Below are positions 35,192 through 48,763 of a DNA stretch of 64,000 nt, in pieces. Every line of letters begins with the position of its first letter. Within the stretch, counting starts at the first letter, position 1. The stretch comes from Chryseosolibacter sp049791675 (GTDB lineage Bacteria; Bacteroidota; Bacteroidia; Cytophagales; Cyclobacteriaceae). The notes beneath the pieces were generated by a model. It was not told where the DNA came from. It saw only the letters and a list, made by a program, of their open reading frames with translations, and did not search any database. The stretch is from positions 1 through 64,000 of the forward strand of contig JBARAD010000204.1 in the NCBI GenBank assembly GCA_049791675.1, in the 5' to 3' direction. The translations under genes were made by a program, and so were the position numbers.

Positions 35192-35572
35192 ATGGCTGAT
35201 ATAAAAGCTCTTGGAGATCAACTCGTTGAACTCACCGTGAAAGAAGTTAACGAATTAGCTTCTTACTTAAAGGAAACTTATGGCATTGAACCTGCAGCTG
35301 CCGCTGTAGTTGCTGCTGGTCCTGCTGCAGGAGCTGGCGGTGGAGCTGCTGCTGCCGAGAAAACCAACTTCGATGTTGTGTTGAAAGCAGCTGGCGCTAA
35401 CAAACTGCAAATCGTTAAATTGGTAAAAGAACTTACTGGTCTTGGTCTGAAAGAGGCTAAAGATATGGTTGACGGTGCTCCCAAAACCATAAAAGAAGGT
35501 TTGCCTAAAGACGAAGCCGAAAATCTTAAGAAGCAACTCACTGAGGCTGGTGCCGAAGTAGAGTTGAAGTAA
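35192..35572 (+). CDS. rplL: 50S ribosomal protein L7/L12
   Basis: A 126-residue stalk protein. An N-terminal dimerisation helix and an Ala/Gly-rich hinge (about residues 35-55, many Ala codons) are followed by the C-terminal factor-binding domain with LTGLGLKEAKDMVDGAP. The hinge explains the repetitive base composition. A structured spacer separates it from rpoB. Confidence 0.96.
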   Translation: MADIKALGDQLVELTVKEVNELASYLKETYGIEPAAAAVVAAGPAAGAGGGAAAAEKTNFDVVLKAAGANKLQIVKLVKELTGLGLKEAKDMVDGAPKTIKEGLPKDEAENLKKQLTEAGAEVELK

Positions 35573-35589
35573 TCTTCTTGGGAGAAGAG

Positions 35590-35668
35590 TTTTTCTCTGA
35601 AAGCTTCGGTTAGACCCCGTGTCTGGTTCGAGTCCTCAAAAAATGTGGGCAGAATGAGACGGGGTCTA
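35590..35668 (+). promoter_or_regulatory. Structured rplL-rpoB spacer RNA element
   Basis: A perfect 10-base inverted repeat, TAGACCCCGT (35611-35620) and ACGGGGTCTA (35659-35668), encloses 38 bases that contain the T-arm-like string GGTTCGAGTCC. A smaller GAGAA/TTCTC hairpin precedes it. No T-tract follows, so it looks like an RNA processing or attenuation structure rather than a full terminator. Confidence 0.5.
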
Positions 35669-35762
35669 TCCCTATTTATGCCCTGTGGCCCTCTGAACTC
35701 GAACTAACTGACCACTCACGAATGTTCTAGTCCAGGATTTAAAACCTAAAACGAAACACACC

Positions 35763-38700
35763 TTGGCAAAGAAGAGCAATAACGGTAGGATCGACTTCTC
35801 ATCCATTGAGAAAATCCTCGACTACCCTGATTTTCTGGATCTGCAACTCCAGTCTTTCAAAGATTTTTTACAGATAGAAACGCCTGCGGAAAAAAGACAA
35901 AACGAAGGGCTTTACAAGGTTTTTGCCGAAAACTTCCCCATAAGCGATTCGCGCGAGAATTTTGTCCTTGAATTTGTTGACTATACCATAGATCCTCCCA
36001 AATACAACGTCGACGAGTGTATTGACAGGGGTCTTACCTTCTCCGTTCCTCTGAAAGCCAAACTGCGGCTCACCTGTAACGATGAAGATAATGAGGATTT
36101 CGAGACAATTGAACAAGAAGTGTTCCTCGGAAATATTCCTTACATGACGGAGAAAGGTTCATTTGTGATCAATGGCGCCGAACGCGTAATCGTTTCACAA
36201 TTACACCGCTCCCCGGGTGTCTTCTTTGCCATGAGCAAACACACCAATGGAACGAAACTTTATTCAGCCAGGATCATACCTTTCAAAGGTTCCTGGATTG
36301 AATTCGCTACTGACGTCAATGCCGTCATGTATGCCTACATCGACCGGAAGAAAAAATTCCCCGTCACAACCCTGCTGCGCGCAATCGGTTATGGCTCGGA
36401 TAAAGATATACTCGACCTCTTTGGATTGTCTGAAGAAGTTGAAGCAAATAAGAATACGCTTAAGAAGGTTGTCGGCAGAAAGCTCGCTGCCCGGGTGCTG
36501 AAAACATGGACTGAAGATTTCGTGGATGAAGATACCGGAGAAGTGGTTTCCATCGACCGTAACGAAGTGCTCCTTGAGCGCGATCACGTGATCGAAGCAG
36601 AAGATGTGGATGTGATCATCGAATCAGGTGTAAAATCCATTATCCTGCACCGCGATGACATCAACATCGCTGATTACAATATCATTTTCAACACCCTGGC
36701 AAAAGATACTTCCAACTCTGAAAAAGAAGCGGTTGAATACATCTATCGCCAGCTGAGAAATACCGAAGCTCCCGATGAACAAACCGCAAGGGATATTATC
36801 CAGAGTCTGTTCTTCAGTGAAAAGCGTTACGATCTCGGTGAAGTAGGTCGCTACCGGATCAACAAGAAACTCGGTCTTGACCTTGGCTATGACCAGCGGG
36901 TGTTGACGAAAGAAGATATTATCCTCATCGTAAAATATCTGATCGGCCTTATCAACTCGAAAGCAGTAGTCGATGATATCGATCACCTGAGCAACAGAAG
37001 GGTAAGGACAGTAGGCGAGCAGTTGTACTCCCAGTTTGGCGTAGGTCTCGCCCGTATGGCGAGAACCATCAAGGAAAGGATGAACGTTCGTGATAATGAA
37101 GATTTCAAACCCGTTGATCTGATCAACGCGCGAACGCTTTCTTCTGTCATCAACTCTTTCTTCGGAACCAACCAGCTCTCCCAGTTCATGGATCAAACCA
37201 ATCCGCTGGCAGAGATCACACACAAGCGCCGCATGTCGGCACTTGGTCCGGGTGGACTTTCCCGCGAGCGCGCCGGTTTCGAGGTTCGCGACGTGCACTA
37301 TACCCACTATGGCCGCCTGTGTACCATTGAAACGCCAGAAGGTCCGAATATCGGATTGATCTCTTCCCTTTGCGTTCACGCCAAGGTGAACAAGATGGGC
37401 TTTATCGAGACGCCTTACCGCAAGATTGAGAACGGAAGGGTTAAGGTTAAAGAACCCGTTATCTTCCTGACTGCAGAAGAAGAGGATACCAACTATATCG
37501 CACAGGCCAATGTGCAGATCAAACCTACCGGTGAATTCCTGGAAGAGAAGATCAAATCCCGTTTTGAGGGTGACTTCCCTGTAGTGGAGCCGAAGGATCT
37601 GAAATATATGGATATCGCGCCCAACCAGATCGTATCCGTAGCCGCTTCGTTGATTCCGTTCCTGGAGCACGACGATGCAAACCGTGCGCTCATGGGTTCT
37701 AACATGCAACGCCAGGCAGTGCCGCTGATGCGTCCTGAAGCGCCGATCGTCGGAACCGGGCTTGAAGGCCAGGTCGCCCTGGATTCACGCGCCCTTGTGC
37801 TTGCTGAAGGAAATGGTGTCGTGGAGGCAGTGGATGCCAAGAAGATCACGATCAAATACGAGGTGAACGAAGAACAGAGACTCGTCAGCTTTGATGATGA
37901 GTTCAAAACCTATAACCTCATAAAGTTCCGCAGAACGAACCAGGATACCTGTATCAACCTTACTCCGCTGGTGCGGAAGGGTGAGAAAGTGGTGAAAGGT
38001 CAGCCGTTGTGCGAAGGATATGCTACCCAGAGCGGTGAACTTGCGCTTGGACGCAACCTCCTGGTTGCCTACATGCCATGGCAGGGATACAACTTCGAGG
38101 ATGCGATTGTCATCTCCGAACGCGTTGTCCGCGATGATATTTACACATCTATCCACATTGAGGAATTTGAACTCGAGGTTCGCGACACAAAACGCGGCGA
38201 GGAGGAACTTACTTCAGAGATCCCGAACGTAAGCGAAGAAGCCGTGAAGCACCTGGATGAAAACGGTATCATCCGTATCGGAGCCGAAGTAAAAGAAGGC
38301 GATATCCTCATTGGTAAGATCACCCCGAAAGGTGAAACCGATCCTACGCCGGAAGAAAAACTTCTGCGTGCGATCTTCGGCGATAAGGCGGGCGATGTGA
38401 AAGACGCATCCCTGAAGGCGCCGCCGTCACTGAAGGGTGTAGTAATCGACACGAAGCTTTTCTCGAGACCTAAGCGCGACAAGGATGTGCGCACGAAGTC
38501 AAAGAAAGAGCTGGATGCACTGAAGAACAAATACAGCAAGAACCTTACGGATCTCCGCGAGGAAATGGTCAGAAAGCTCACCACTTTATTGAATGGAAAG
38601 ACCAGCAATGGAGTGAAACACAAATTCGGTGATGAGCTGGTAAGCAAAGGCGTGAAGTTCTCGGCAAAGGTGATTGAGAACAATCTGTTCCCCGATAAGA

Positions 38701-39635
38701 ATATTTACAGGGATGAGAGTAATTACAACGTCGCTGAGGAGGTTAACCTCATCGCGGATGTAAGCCTTGAAAACTGGACCACGGATGAGCACAGTAATGA
38801 GTTGATTGCCCAGACGGTGAAGAACTACCTCACCAAGCGCAATAATTACGCCGGTGAATTCAAGCGCGAACGCTTCACGCTTGAGGTAGGAGATGAGTTG
38901 CCTACAGGCATTGTGCAGCTTGCAAAAGTGTATGTTGCCAAGAAGCGCAAGTTGAAAGTGGGTGATAAGATGGCCGGCCGCCATGGTAACAAAGGTGTTG
39001 TGGCACGTATCGTTCGCGAAGAAGATATGCCATTCCTCCAGGATGGCACCCCGGTTGATATCTGTCTGAACCCGCTTGGCGTACCTTCGCGTATGAACCT
39101 GGGTCAGATCTATGAAACAGTGCTTGCATGGGCTGGTCTTAAGCTGGACAAGAAATATGCTACTCCGATCTTTGATGGAGCTTCACTCGATGAGGTGCAG
39201 AAAGAATTGAAAGATGCGGGTCTTCCGGAATTTGGCAGAACGTATCTCTTCGATGGACTTACCGGTGAGAAATTTGATCAGCCTGTGACCGTAGGTATCG
39301 CTTATATGCTGAAGCTCGGTCACCTGGTAGATGATAAGATGCACGCGCGTTCTATCGGACCCTACTCCCTTATTACGCAGCAACCGCTGGGTGGTAAAGC
39401 ACAGTTCGGTGGTCAGCGTTTCGGTGAGATGGAGGTGTGGGCTATTGAAGCATTCGGTGCTTCACATATCCTGCAGGAAATCCTTACCATTAAATCGGAT
39501 GATGTGATTGGCCGTGCGAAGGCATATGAAGCCATTGTGAAGGGTGAAAACATGCGCAAACCGAATATCCCTGAATCCTTCAATGTATTGGTTCATGAAT
39601 TAAGAGGTCTGGCGCTGGAGATCACAATGGACTAA
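35763..39635 (+). CDS. rpoB: DNA-directed RNA polymerase subunit beta
   Basis: A 1290-residue subunit with the usual Bacteroidota length. The start codon is TTG at 35763, giving MAKKSNNGRIDFSSIEKILD; no nearby ATG precedes it. The rifampicin region has FFGTNQLSQFMDQTNPLAEI with the susceptible-type Asp, His and Ser positions (THKRRMSALGPGG). The C-terminus includes GGKAQFGGQRFGEMEVWA. Transcribed with the upstream ribosomal protein genes. Confidence 0.97.
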   Translation: MAKKSNNGRIDFSSIEKILDYPDFLDLQLQSFKDFLQIETPAEKRQNEGLYKVFAENFPISDSRENFVLEFVDYTIDPPKYNVDECIDRGLTFSVPLKAKLRLTCNDEDNEDFETIEQEVFLGNIPYMTEKGSFVINGAERVIVSQLHRSPGVFFAMSKHTNGTKLYSARIIPFKGSWIEFATDVNAVMYAYIDRKKKFPVTTLLRAIGYGSDKDILDLFGLSEEVEANKNTLKKVVGRKLAARVLKTWTEDFVDEDTGEVVSIDRNEVLLERDHVIEAEDVDVIIESGVKSIILHRDDINIADYNIIFNTLAKDTSNSEKEAVEYIYRQLRNTEAPDEQTARDIIQSLFFSEKRYDLGEVGRYRINKKLGLDLGYDQRVLTKEDIILIVKYLIGLINSKAVVDDIDHLSNRRVRTVGEQLYSQFGVGLARMARTIKERMNVRDNEDFKPVDLINARTLSSVINSFFGTNQLSQFMDQTNPLAEITHKRRMSALGPGGLSRERAGFEVRDVHYTHYGRLCTIETPEGPNIGLISSLCVHAKVNKMGFIETPYRKIENGRVKVKEPVIFLTAEEEDTNYIAQANVQIKPTGEFLEEKIKSRFEGDFPVVEPKDLKYMDIAPNQIVSVAASLIPFLEHDDANRALMGSNMQRQAVPLMRPEAPIVGTGLEGQVALDSRALVLAEGNGVVEAVDAKKITIKYEVNEEQRLVSFDDEFKTYNLIKFRRTNQDTCINLTPLVRKGEKVVKGQPLCEGYATQSGELALGRNLLVAYMPWQGYNFEDAIVISERVVRDDIYTSIHIEEFELEVRDTKRGEEELTSEIPNVSEEAVKHLDENGIIRIGAEVKEGDILIGKITPKGETDPTPEEKLLRAIFGDKAGDVKDASLKAPPSLKGVVIDTKLFSRPKRDKDVRTKSKKELDALKNKYSKNLTDLREEMVRKLTTLLNGKTSNGVKHKFGDELVSKGVKFSAKVIENNLFPDKNIYRDESNYNVAEEVNLIADVSLENWTTDEHSNELIAQTVKNYLTKRNNYAGEFKRERFTLEVGDELPTGIVQLAKVYVAKKRKLKVGDKMAGRHGNKGVVARIVREEDMPFLQDGTPVDICLNPLGVPSRMNLGQIYETVLAWAGLKLDKKYATPIFDGASLDEVQKELKDAGLPEFGRTYLFDGLTGEKFDQPVTVGIAYMLKLGHLVDDKMHARSIGPYSLITQQPLGGKAQFGGQRFGEMEVWAIEAFGASHILQEILTIKSDDVIGRAKAYEAIVKGENMRKPNIPESFNVLVHELRGLALEITMD

Positions 39636-39636
39636 G

Positions 39637-39706
39637 CAGTCGACAGTCCCCGGCCGGCAGTCCGCAGTCATGCTGTGGACCGGCAACCGTGGACCGTGGA
39701 CGGAAC
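39637..39706 (+). repeat. Heptamer-phased array in the rpoB-rpoC spacer
   Basis: Ten units in one 7-base phase starting one base after the rpoB stop: CAGTCGA, CAGTCCC, CGGCCGG, CAGTCCG, CAGTCAT, GCTGTGG, ACCGGCA, ACCGTGG, ACCGTGG, ACGGAAC. The first unit is identical to the first unit after tRNA-Tyr. Confidence 0.7.
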
Positions 39707-39739
39707 TAAACAAAACATACATAACTGAAAACTCACAAT

Positions 39740-44044
<4,305 letters not shown>

Positions 44045-44062
44045 GAGGCACTTGAAAAATAG

Positions 44063-44099
44063 AGAATGGGTTGATCCAGAAGGTCAACCCATTCTTTTT
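44063..44099 (+). terminator. Rho-independent terminator of the rpoBC operon
   Basis: Perfect 12-base stem AGAATGGGTTGA (44063-44074) / TCAACCCATTCT (44084-44095), 9-base loop, then TTTTT. Confidence 0.93.
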
Positions 44100-44224
44100 G
44101 ATTTGGATTCGCCGGGATTGAAGGATCCATTGGATTAAATCTGGCCTGGATGATCCGCGCTTTGACCGACGTTTTCCGGAATGAGAGAAGGGTTGACCAT
44201 TTTCAAACGATAACCTCAAAAGTC

Positions 44225-44551
44225 ATGGCAGACGAAAATAAGAACAAGGCGCCTCAGAATCAGATCAATATTGAGTTGACTGAAGAAATCGCGGAAGGAA
44301 TTTATTCGAACCTGGCGATGATCGCCCATTCCAACAGTGAATTTGTGATCGACTTTATCAGGTTAATGCCCGGGGTGCCGAAAGCCAAGGTAAAATCGCG
44401 TATCGTGATCACGCCCGAGCACGCAAAGCGTTTTTTACTTGCCCTGAAGGATAACATTGACAAATACGAGGCTTCTTTTGGAGCCATTAAAAGGACGGAG
44501 GATGTGCCAAAATTCCCCATGAATTTTGGGGGGACGATGGGGGAGGCGTAA
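44225..44551 (+). CDS. DUF3467 family protein
   Basis: A 108-residue protein. From the ATG at 44225 it reads MADENKNKAPQNQINIELTE, followed by the DUF3467 core (GIYSNLAMIAHSNSEFVIDF, LMPGVPKAKVKSRIVITPEH). An in-frame start at 44150 would add 25 residues with no family match. The family is small and conserved in Bacteroidota and lies near rpoC here; its function is unknown. A role linked to gene expression is only suggested by position. Confidence 0.85.
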   Translation: MADENKNKAPQNQINIELTEEIAEGIYSNLAMIAHSNSEFVIDFIRLMPGVPKAKVKSRIVITPEHAKRFLLALKDNIDKYEASFGAIKRTEDVPKFPMNFGGTMGEA

Positions 44552-44610
44552 GCGGCGGCCCGGAAGGGTCTTTTTCCGTTTAATAAAGCCACAAAATGTT
44601 GGATAAGTAT

Positions 44611-44641
44611 TTTGTAACCTTTATTACTTATTATACCTTTG
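44611..44641 (+). promoter_or_regulatory. Promoter of the rpsL-rpsG-fusA-rpsJ operon
   Basis: TTTG (44611-44614), 19 bases, TACCTTTG (44634-44641), then CAGTCC. It lies 42 bases before the rpsL start. Confidence 0.82.
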
Positions 44642-44682
44642 CAGTCCTAATTTTTGACAGGTTTATAAATTTAACAATATAA

Positions 44683-45090
44683 ATGCCTACCATTCAACAA
44701 CTTGTAAGAAGAGGAAGGAAGAAATTGACCTTCAAGTCAAAATCTCCGGCCCTGGATTCCTGCCCTCAACGCAGGGGTGTATGCACCCGTGTGTACACAA
44801 CAACGCCCAAAAAGCCGAACTCTGCCATGCGTAAAGTCGCCAGGGTGAGGTTAACCAACGGAAAAGAAGTGAACGCTTATATTCCGGGTGAGGGCCACAA
44901 TCTTCAGGAACACTCTATTGTGTTGATCCGTGGAGGCAGGGTTAAAGACCTTCCCGGGGTGCGTTATCACATCATCCGCGGAGCATTGGATACCGCAGGC
45001 GTGAACGGACGTCAACAGAGCAGGTCCAAATACGGTGCAAAAAGACCTAAGGCCGGTGCCCCAGCGCCTGCAGCAAAAGGCAAAAAATAA
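44683..45090 (+). CDS. rpsL: 30S ribosomal protein S12
   Basis: A 135-residue decoding-centre protein. TTPKKPNSAMRKVARVRLT near residue 40 and GGRVKDLPGVRYH near residue 85 carry the lysines that decide streptomycin response, both in the wild-type state. The tail is Lys/Ala-rich, a little longer than in E. coli. First gene of the str operon. Confidence 0.97.
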   Translation: MPTIQQLVRRGRKKLTFKSKSPALDSCPQRRGVCTRVYTTTPKKPNSAMRKVARVRLTNGKEVNAYIPGEGHNLQEHSIVLIRGGRVKDLPGVRYHIIRGALDTAGVNGRQQSRSKYGAKRPKAGAPAPAAKGKK

Positions 45091-45103
45091 TTTTTGAGAA
45101 GTC

Positions 45104-45571
45104 ATGAGAAAGACAAAACCTAAAAAGAGATACTTACTGCCCGATCCTAAATTTCAGGATACGCTGGTGACCAAGTTTGTAAACTACCTGATGGAAGAAG
45201 GCAAGAAAAGTGTTGCCTATACTATCTTCTATGATGCAGTCGAGCTGGTTGAAAAGAAAACCAATGAGAGCGGTCTTGATGTGTGGAAACGCGCCATGAA
45301 TAACCTCATGCCTGCTGTGGAGGTAAAAAGCCGCCGTGTCGGGGGTGCTACTTTCCAGGTGCCTGTGGAGATCAGACCTGAGCGCAAAGTAAACCTGAGC
45401 ATCAAGTGGCTTATTGACTATTCAAGGGCTCGTGGAGAAAAGACCATGATGGATAAGCTGGCTGCAGAGATCATCGCCGCTTCCAAGGGTGAAGGTGCTG
45501 CCATCAAGAAGAAAGACGATACCCACAGAATGGCTGAAGCCAACAAAGCTTTCTCTCATTTCAGATTCTAA
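45104..45571 (+). CDS. rpsG: 30S ribosomal protein S7
   Basis: A 155-residue 16S rRNA head-assembly protein. MRKTKPKKRYLLPDPKFQDT opens the chain, and AMNNLMPAVEVKSRRVGGAT near residue 65 and PERKVNLSIKWLIDYSR near residue 92 are family marks. It starts 13 bases after rpsL. Confidence 0.97.
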   Translation: MRKTKPKKRYLLPDPKFQDTLVTKFVNYLMEEGKKSVAYTIFYDAVELVEKKTNESGLDVWKRAMNNLMPAVEVKSRRVGGATFQVPVEIRPERKVNLSIKWLIDYSRARGEKTMMDKLAAEIIAASKGEGAAIKKKDDTHRMAEANKAFSHFRF

Positions 45572-45589
45572 TAAGTACACAACAAATAA

Positions 45590-47695
45590 ATGGCAAGAGA
45601 CTTAAAATTCACCAGGAACATTGGTATTGCTGCCCACATTGATGCGGGTAAGACGACTACCACTGAGCGCATTCTGTTCTATTCTGGTGTAAACTATAAA
45701 ATTGGTGAAGTGCACGAAGGTGCCGCCACGATGGACTGGATGGAACAGGAGCAGGAAAGGGGTATCACCATTACCTCTGCCGCTACGACAGTTCCCTGGA
45801 AATATCGCGGTCACGACTATCACATCAATATCATCGATACCCCGGGTCACGTGGATTTTACGGTTGAAGTGAACCGTTCCCTGCGCGTTCTCGACGGGTT
45901 GGTGTTCCTATTCAGTTCTGTTGACGGTGTAGAACCCCAATCTGAGACAAACTGGCGCCTTGCTGATAATTATAAAGTTGCCCGCATTGGTTTCGTTAAT
46001 AAGATGGACCGTGCCGGAGCAGACTTCCTCGATGTTTGCAAGCAGGTGAAAGAGAAGCTCGGCAGCAATGCCGTTGCCCTGCAATTGCCCATCGGAGCCG
46101 AAGAAAACTTTAAAGGTGTTGTTGATCTGGTGAACAACCGCGCCATCGTCTGGAATGAAGAGGATAAGGGCATGACCTATAAGGAAATTCCCATTCCTGA
46201 AGAAATGAAGGCTGATGTTGCGACCTACAGGGAGAAACTTCTTGAGGCCGTTGCTGAATACGATGAATCATTGATGGAGAAATTCTTCAATGATCCCGAA
46301 AGCATGACTGAGGCTGAGATCCTCACGGCATTGCGCAAGGCAACCATCGACATGAAGATCGTTCCGATGGTTTGTGGGTCATCTTTCAAAAACAAAGGTG
46401 TACAAACCATGCTCGACTATGTGATGGAATTGTTGCCGTCACCGCTCGATAAGGATAATATCATCGCACATGATCCTGACACGGATGCAGAAGTGATTAT
46501 CAGGCCCGATGCAAAAGAGCCTTTTACAGCGTTGGCTTTCAAGATTGCGACCGATCCGTTCGTAGGCCGTCTTTGCTTCATCCGCGCCTATTCCGGTGTG
46601 CTTGAATCAGGTTCTTATGTATACAATACCCGCTCCGGAGCCAAGGAACGTATTTCCAGGGTTTTCCAGATGCACGCCAACAAGCAGAACCAGATCGAAA
46701 GGCTGACAGCTGGAGATATTGGTGCTGTGGTAGGTTTTAAAGATATTAAAACAGGTGATACACTTTGCGATGAGAAACGCAGGGTAGTCCTTGAATCAAT
46801 GGTGTTTCCTGAGCCCGTTATTGGTTATGCCATTGAGCCCAAGAAACAGGCTGACGCCGATAAACTTGGTATGGCCATCGGTAAACTGGTGGAAGAAGAT
46901 CCAACCCTGCGTGTAAACTCTGATCAGGAAACCGGTCAGACGATCCTGCGCGGTATGGGCGAACTTCACCTCGAGATTATCATCGACCGCCTCAAGCGCG
47001 AATTCAAGGTAGAGATCAACCAGGGTGCGCCCCAGGTTGCTTACAAGGAAGCGCTTACGAAGAGCATTGAACACAAGGAGGTTTACAAGAAGCAAACAGG
47101 TGGTCGCGGTAAATTCGCGGACATTGTGTTCGAGCTTGCTCCCCGTGAAGATGGAAAAGAAGGTTTGGAATTCGTCAATGATATCGTTGGTGGTGTGATT
47201 CCCCGCGAATTTGTTCCGGCGATTCAAAAAGGATTCCAGCAGGCTATGGTCAACGGTCCATTGGCAGGCTACCCTATCGACTCAATGAAGGTCAGACTGT
47301 TCCACGGTTCTTACCATGATGTTGACTCCGATGCGCTGTCATTTGAACTTGCTGCGCGCCTGGGCTTCAAAGAAGCTGCCGCCAAAGCTGCTCCTCAATT
47401 GCTTGAGCCTATCATGTCAGTTGAAGTACTGTCCCCCGATGAGTACACTGGTTCTGTGACGGGCGACCTGAACAGAAGAAGAGGTGCGTTGAAAGGAATG
47501 GACACCAGGGCAGGTGCTCAGGTAATTAAGGCGGATGTGCCGCTGTCAGAATTGTTCGGTTATGTAACGGATCTCCGTACCATCACTTCCGGACGTGCTT
47601 CTGCATCGCTTACTTTCTCTCATTATGCAGCGGTTCCCAGGAACCTTGCTGACAAGGTAATTGAAGATGTTAAAGGTACCACTGTAGCCAGATAA
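45590..47695 (+). CDS. fusA: Elongation factor G
   Basis: A 701-residue translocase GTPase. P-loop AHIDAGKT at residues 15-22, DTPGHVDFTVEVNRSLRVLD near 84, NKMDRAGADF near 138, and the EF-G domain IV-V ends (YEAVPR-like segment HYAAVPRNLADKVIE). Normal length. It is in the str operon, 18 bases after rpsG. Confidence 0.98.
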   Translation: MARDLKFTRNIGIAAHIDAGKTTTTERILFYSGVNYKIGEVHEGAATMDWMEQEQERGITITSAATTVPWKYRGHDYHINIIDTPGHVDFTVEVNRSLRVLDGLVFLFSSVDGVEPQSETNWRLADNYKVARIGFVNKMDRAGADFLDVCKQVKEKLGSNAVALQLPIGAEENFKGVVDLVNNRAIVWNEEDKGMTYKEIPIPEEMKADVATYREKLLEAVAEYDESLMEKFFNDPESMTEAEILTALRKATIDMKIVPMVCGSSFKNKGVQTMLDYVMELLPSPLDKDNIIAHDPDTDAEVIIRPDAKEPFTALAFKIATDPFVGRLCFIRAYSGVLESGSYVYNTRSGAKERISRVFQMHANKQNQIERLTAGDIGAVVGFKDIKTGDTLCDEKRRVVLESMVFPEPVIGYAIEPKKQADADKLGMAIGKLVEEDPTLRVNSDQETGQTILRGMGELHLEIIIDRLKREFKVEINQGAPQVAYKEALTKSIEHKEVYKKQTGGRGKFADIVFELAPREDGKEGLEFVNDIVGGVIPREFVPAIQKGFQQAMVNGPLAGYPIDSMKVRLFHGSYHDVDSDALSFELAARLGFKEAAAKAAPQLLEPIMSVEVLSPDEYTGSVTGDLNRRRGALKGMDTRAGAQVIKADVPLSELFGYVTDLRTITSGRASASLTFSHYAAVPRNLADKVIEDVKGTTVAR

Positions 47696-47761
47696 GGCCA
47701 GAATAGATTAACAGGACAATAAATAAACAGGATTTAGACGATATCCTTAACGCGCGAAATT

Positions 47762-48067
47762 ATGAATCAAAAGATCAGAATTAAATTGAAGTCTTACGAC
47801 CACAACCTTGTGGACAAATCTTCAGAGAAGATAGTAAGAGCGGTGAAAGCCACCGGTGCCGTTGTAAGCGGACCCATCCCTCTCCCTACTGAGAAGGAGA
47901 AATTTACCGTGCTTCGGTCGCCGCACGTGAACAAGAAATCGCGCGAGCAGTTCCAGCTTTGTACTTATAAGAGGCTGGTGGATATTTACAGCAACAGCGC
48001 AAAGACTGTTGATGCTTTGATGAAACTCGAACTTCCCAGCGGAGTGGATGTGGAGATCAAAGTGTAA
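47762..48067 (+). CDS. rpsJ: 30S ribosomal protein S10
   Basis: A 101-residue protein. MNQKIRIKLKSYDHNLVDKS opens the chain; GPIPLPTEKEKFTVLRSPHV near residue 40 and SREQFQLCTYKRLVDI near residue 59 are family marks. It is the last gene of the operon and is followed at once by a terminator. The S10 operon genes that usually follow (rplC, rplD and others) are absent here. Confidence 0.97.
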   Translation: MNQKIRIKLKSYDHNLVDKSSEKIVRAVKATGAVVSGPIPLPTEKEKFTVLRSPHVNKKSREQFQLCTYKRLVDIYSNSAKTVDALMKLELPSGVDVEIKV

Positions 48068-48090
48068 CGATTTGATTTTAGAGACTATTA

Positions 48091-48126
48091 AGCCATTCAG
48101 TTTACTGGATGGCTTTTTGTTTTTTG
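48091..48126 (+). terminator. Rho-independent terminator of the str operon
   Basis: Stem AGCCATTCAG (48091-48100) / CTGGATGGCT (48105-48114) with one G-T pair, loop TTTA, then TTTTGTTTTTT. Confidence 0.9.
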
Positions 48127-48145
48127 GGGCGGCGCTGTAGCCTCT

Positions 48146-48736
48146 TTAGGCGCTTCCGACAAAGGTATTATAGTCCTCAGGCGTATCAAGATCGATTTCT
48201 CCACCGGGGAACGGTACTACGGAAACATCAGCAAGGTTCTGAAGGATGATCTTCTTTGCCCCTGTATCGTCGGGAAGGTTTTGAAGTTTTTCAAAATAAG
48301 TTCGGTGAAAGAGAACAGGGACGCCTGGCGCGCCTGAATATCCGGAAGCGATGACAGGCTTCCCGGTTTCTTCATGTTGGCTGATGAGATTTGAAATAGT
48401 CTCTGCGGATAATAGTGGCTGATCGCAAACTGCGATAACGACAGCTTCAGGGGAAGGGTGTTTGGACGTTAACTGTTGAAGACCTGCCTTAATGGTACTC
48501 CCCATTCCGCTTTGCCAATGGGGGTTGTGTACAATCGTCACGGGCAGATCCCGAATGAGTTTTCGGTGCCCGTCAACGTCAGATCCCAAGACGATGATGA
48601 CCGGCGAGAGTCCGGCGCGCAAAACAGTCTGAATAGTCTTCACCAAAAGCTTTTCACCTTTGACGTCGAGCATTTGTTTTGACCGCCCCATTCGTGAGGA
48701 AGCTCCTGCTGCTAAAATGATGGCTGCCGGGATCAT
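48146..48736 (-). CDS. MobA/MocA-like nucleotidyltransferase
   Basis: A 196-residue NTP-transferase. The N-terminal signature AAIILAAGASSRMGRSKQML is at residues 4-23, the metal site AVCDQPLLS is near residue 103, and GAPGVPVLFHRTYF is near 135. It resembles MocA, the cytidylyltransferase that makes molybdopterin cytosine dinucleotide for xanthine dehydrogenase-type enzymes. The next gene upstream encodes an XdhC protein, which fits that role. No molybdenum hydroxylase gene is in the window. Confidence 0.82.
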   Translation of the reverse strand: MIPAAIILAAGASSRMGRSKQMLDVKGEKLLVKTIQTVLRAGLSPVIIVLGSDVDGHRKLIRDLPVTIVHNPHWQSGMGSTIKAGLQQLTSKHPSPEAVVIAVCDQPLLSAETISNLISQHEETGKPVIASGYSGAPGVPVLFHRTYFEKLQNLPDDTGAKKIILQNLADVSVVPFPGGEIDLDTPEDYNTFVGSA

Positions 48737-48763
48737 CTTTTTTGCGTCACAAATCGGGACAGG

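Noticed and set aside
36624..37709. 361-codon open frame antisense to rpoB
   Set aside because: It lies fully inside rpoB on the other strand, has no family motif, and is explained by the codon bias of rpoB.
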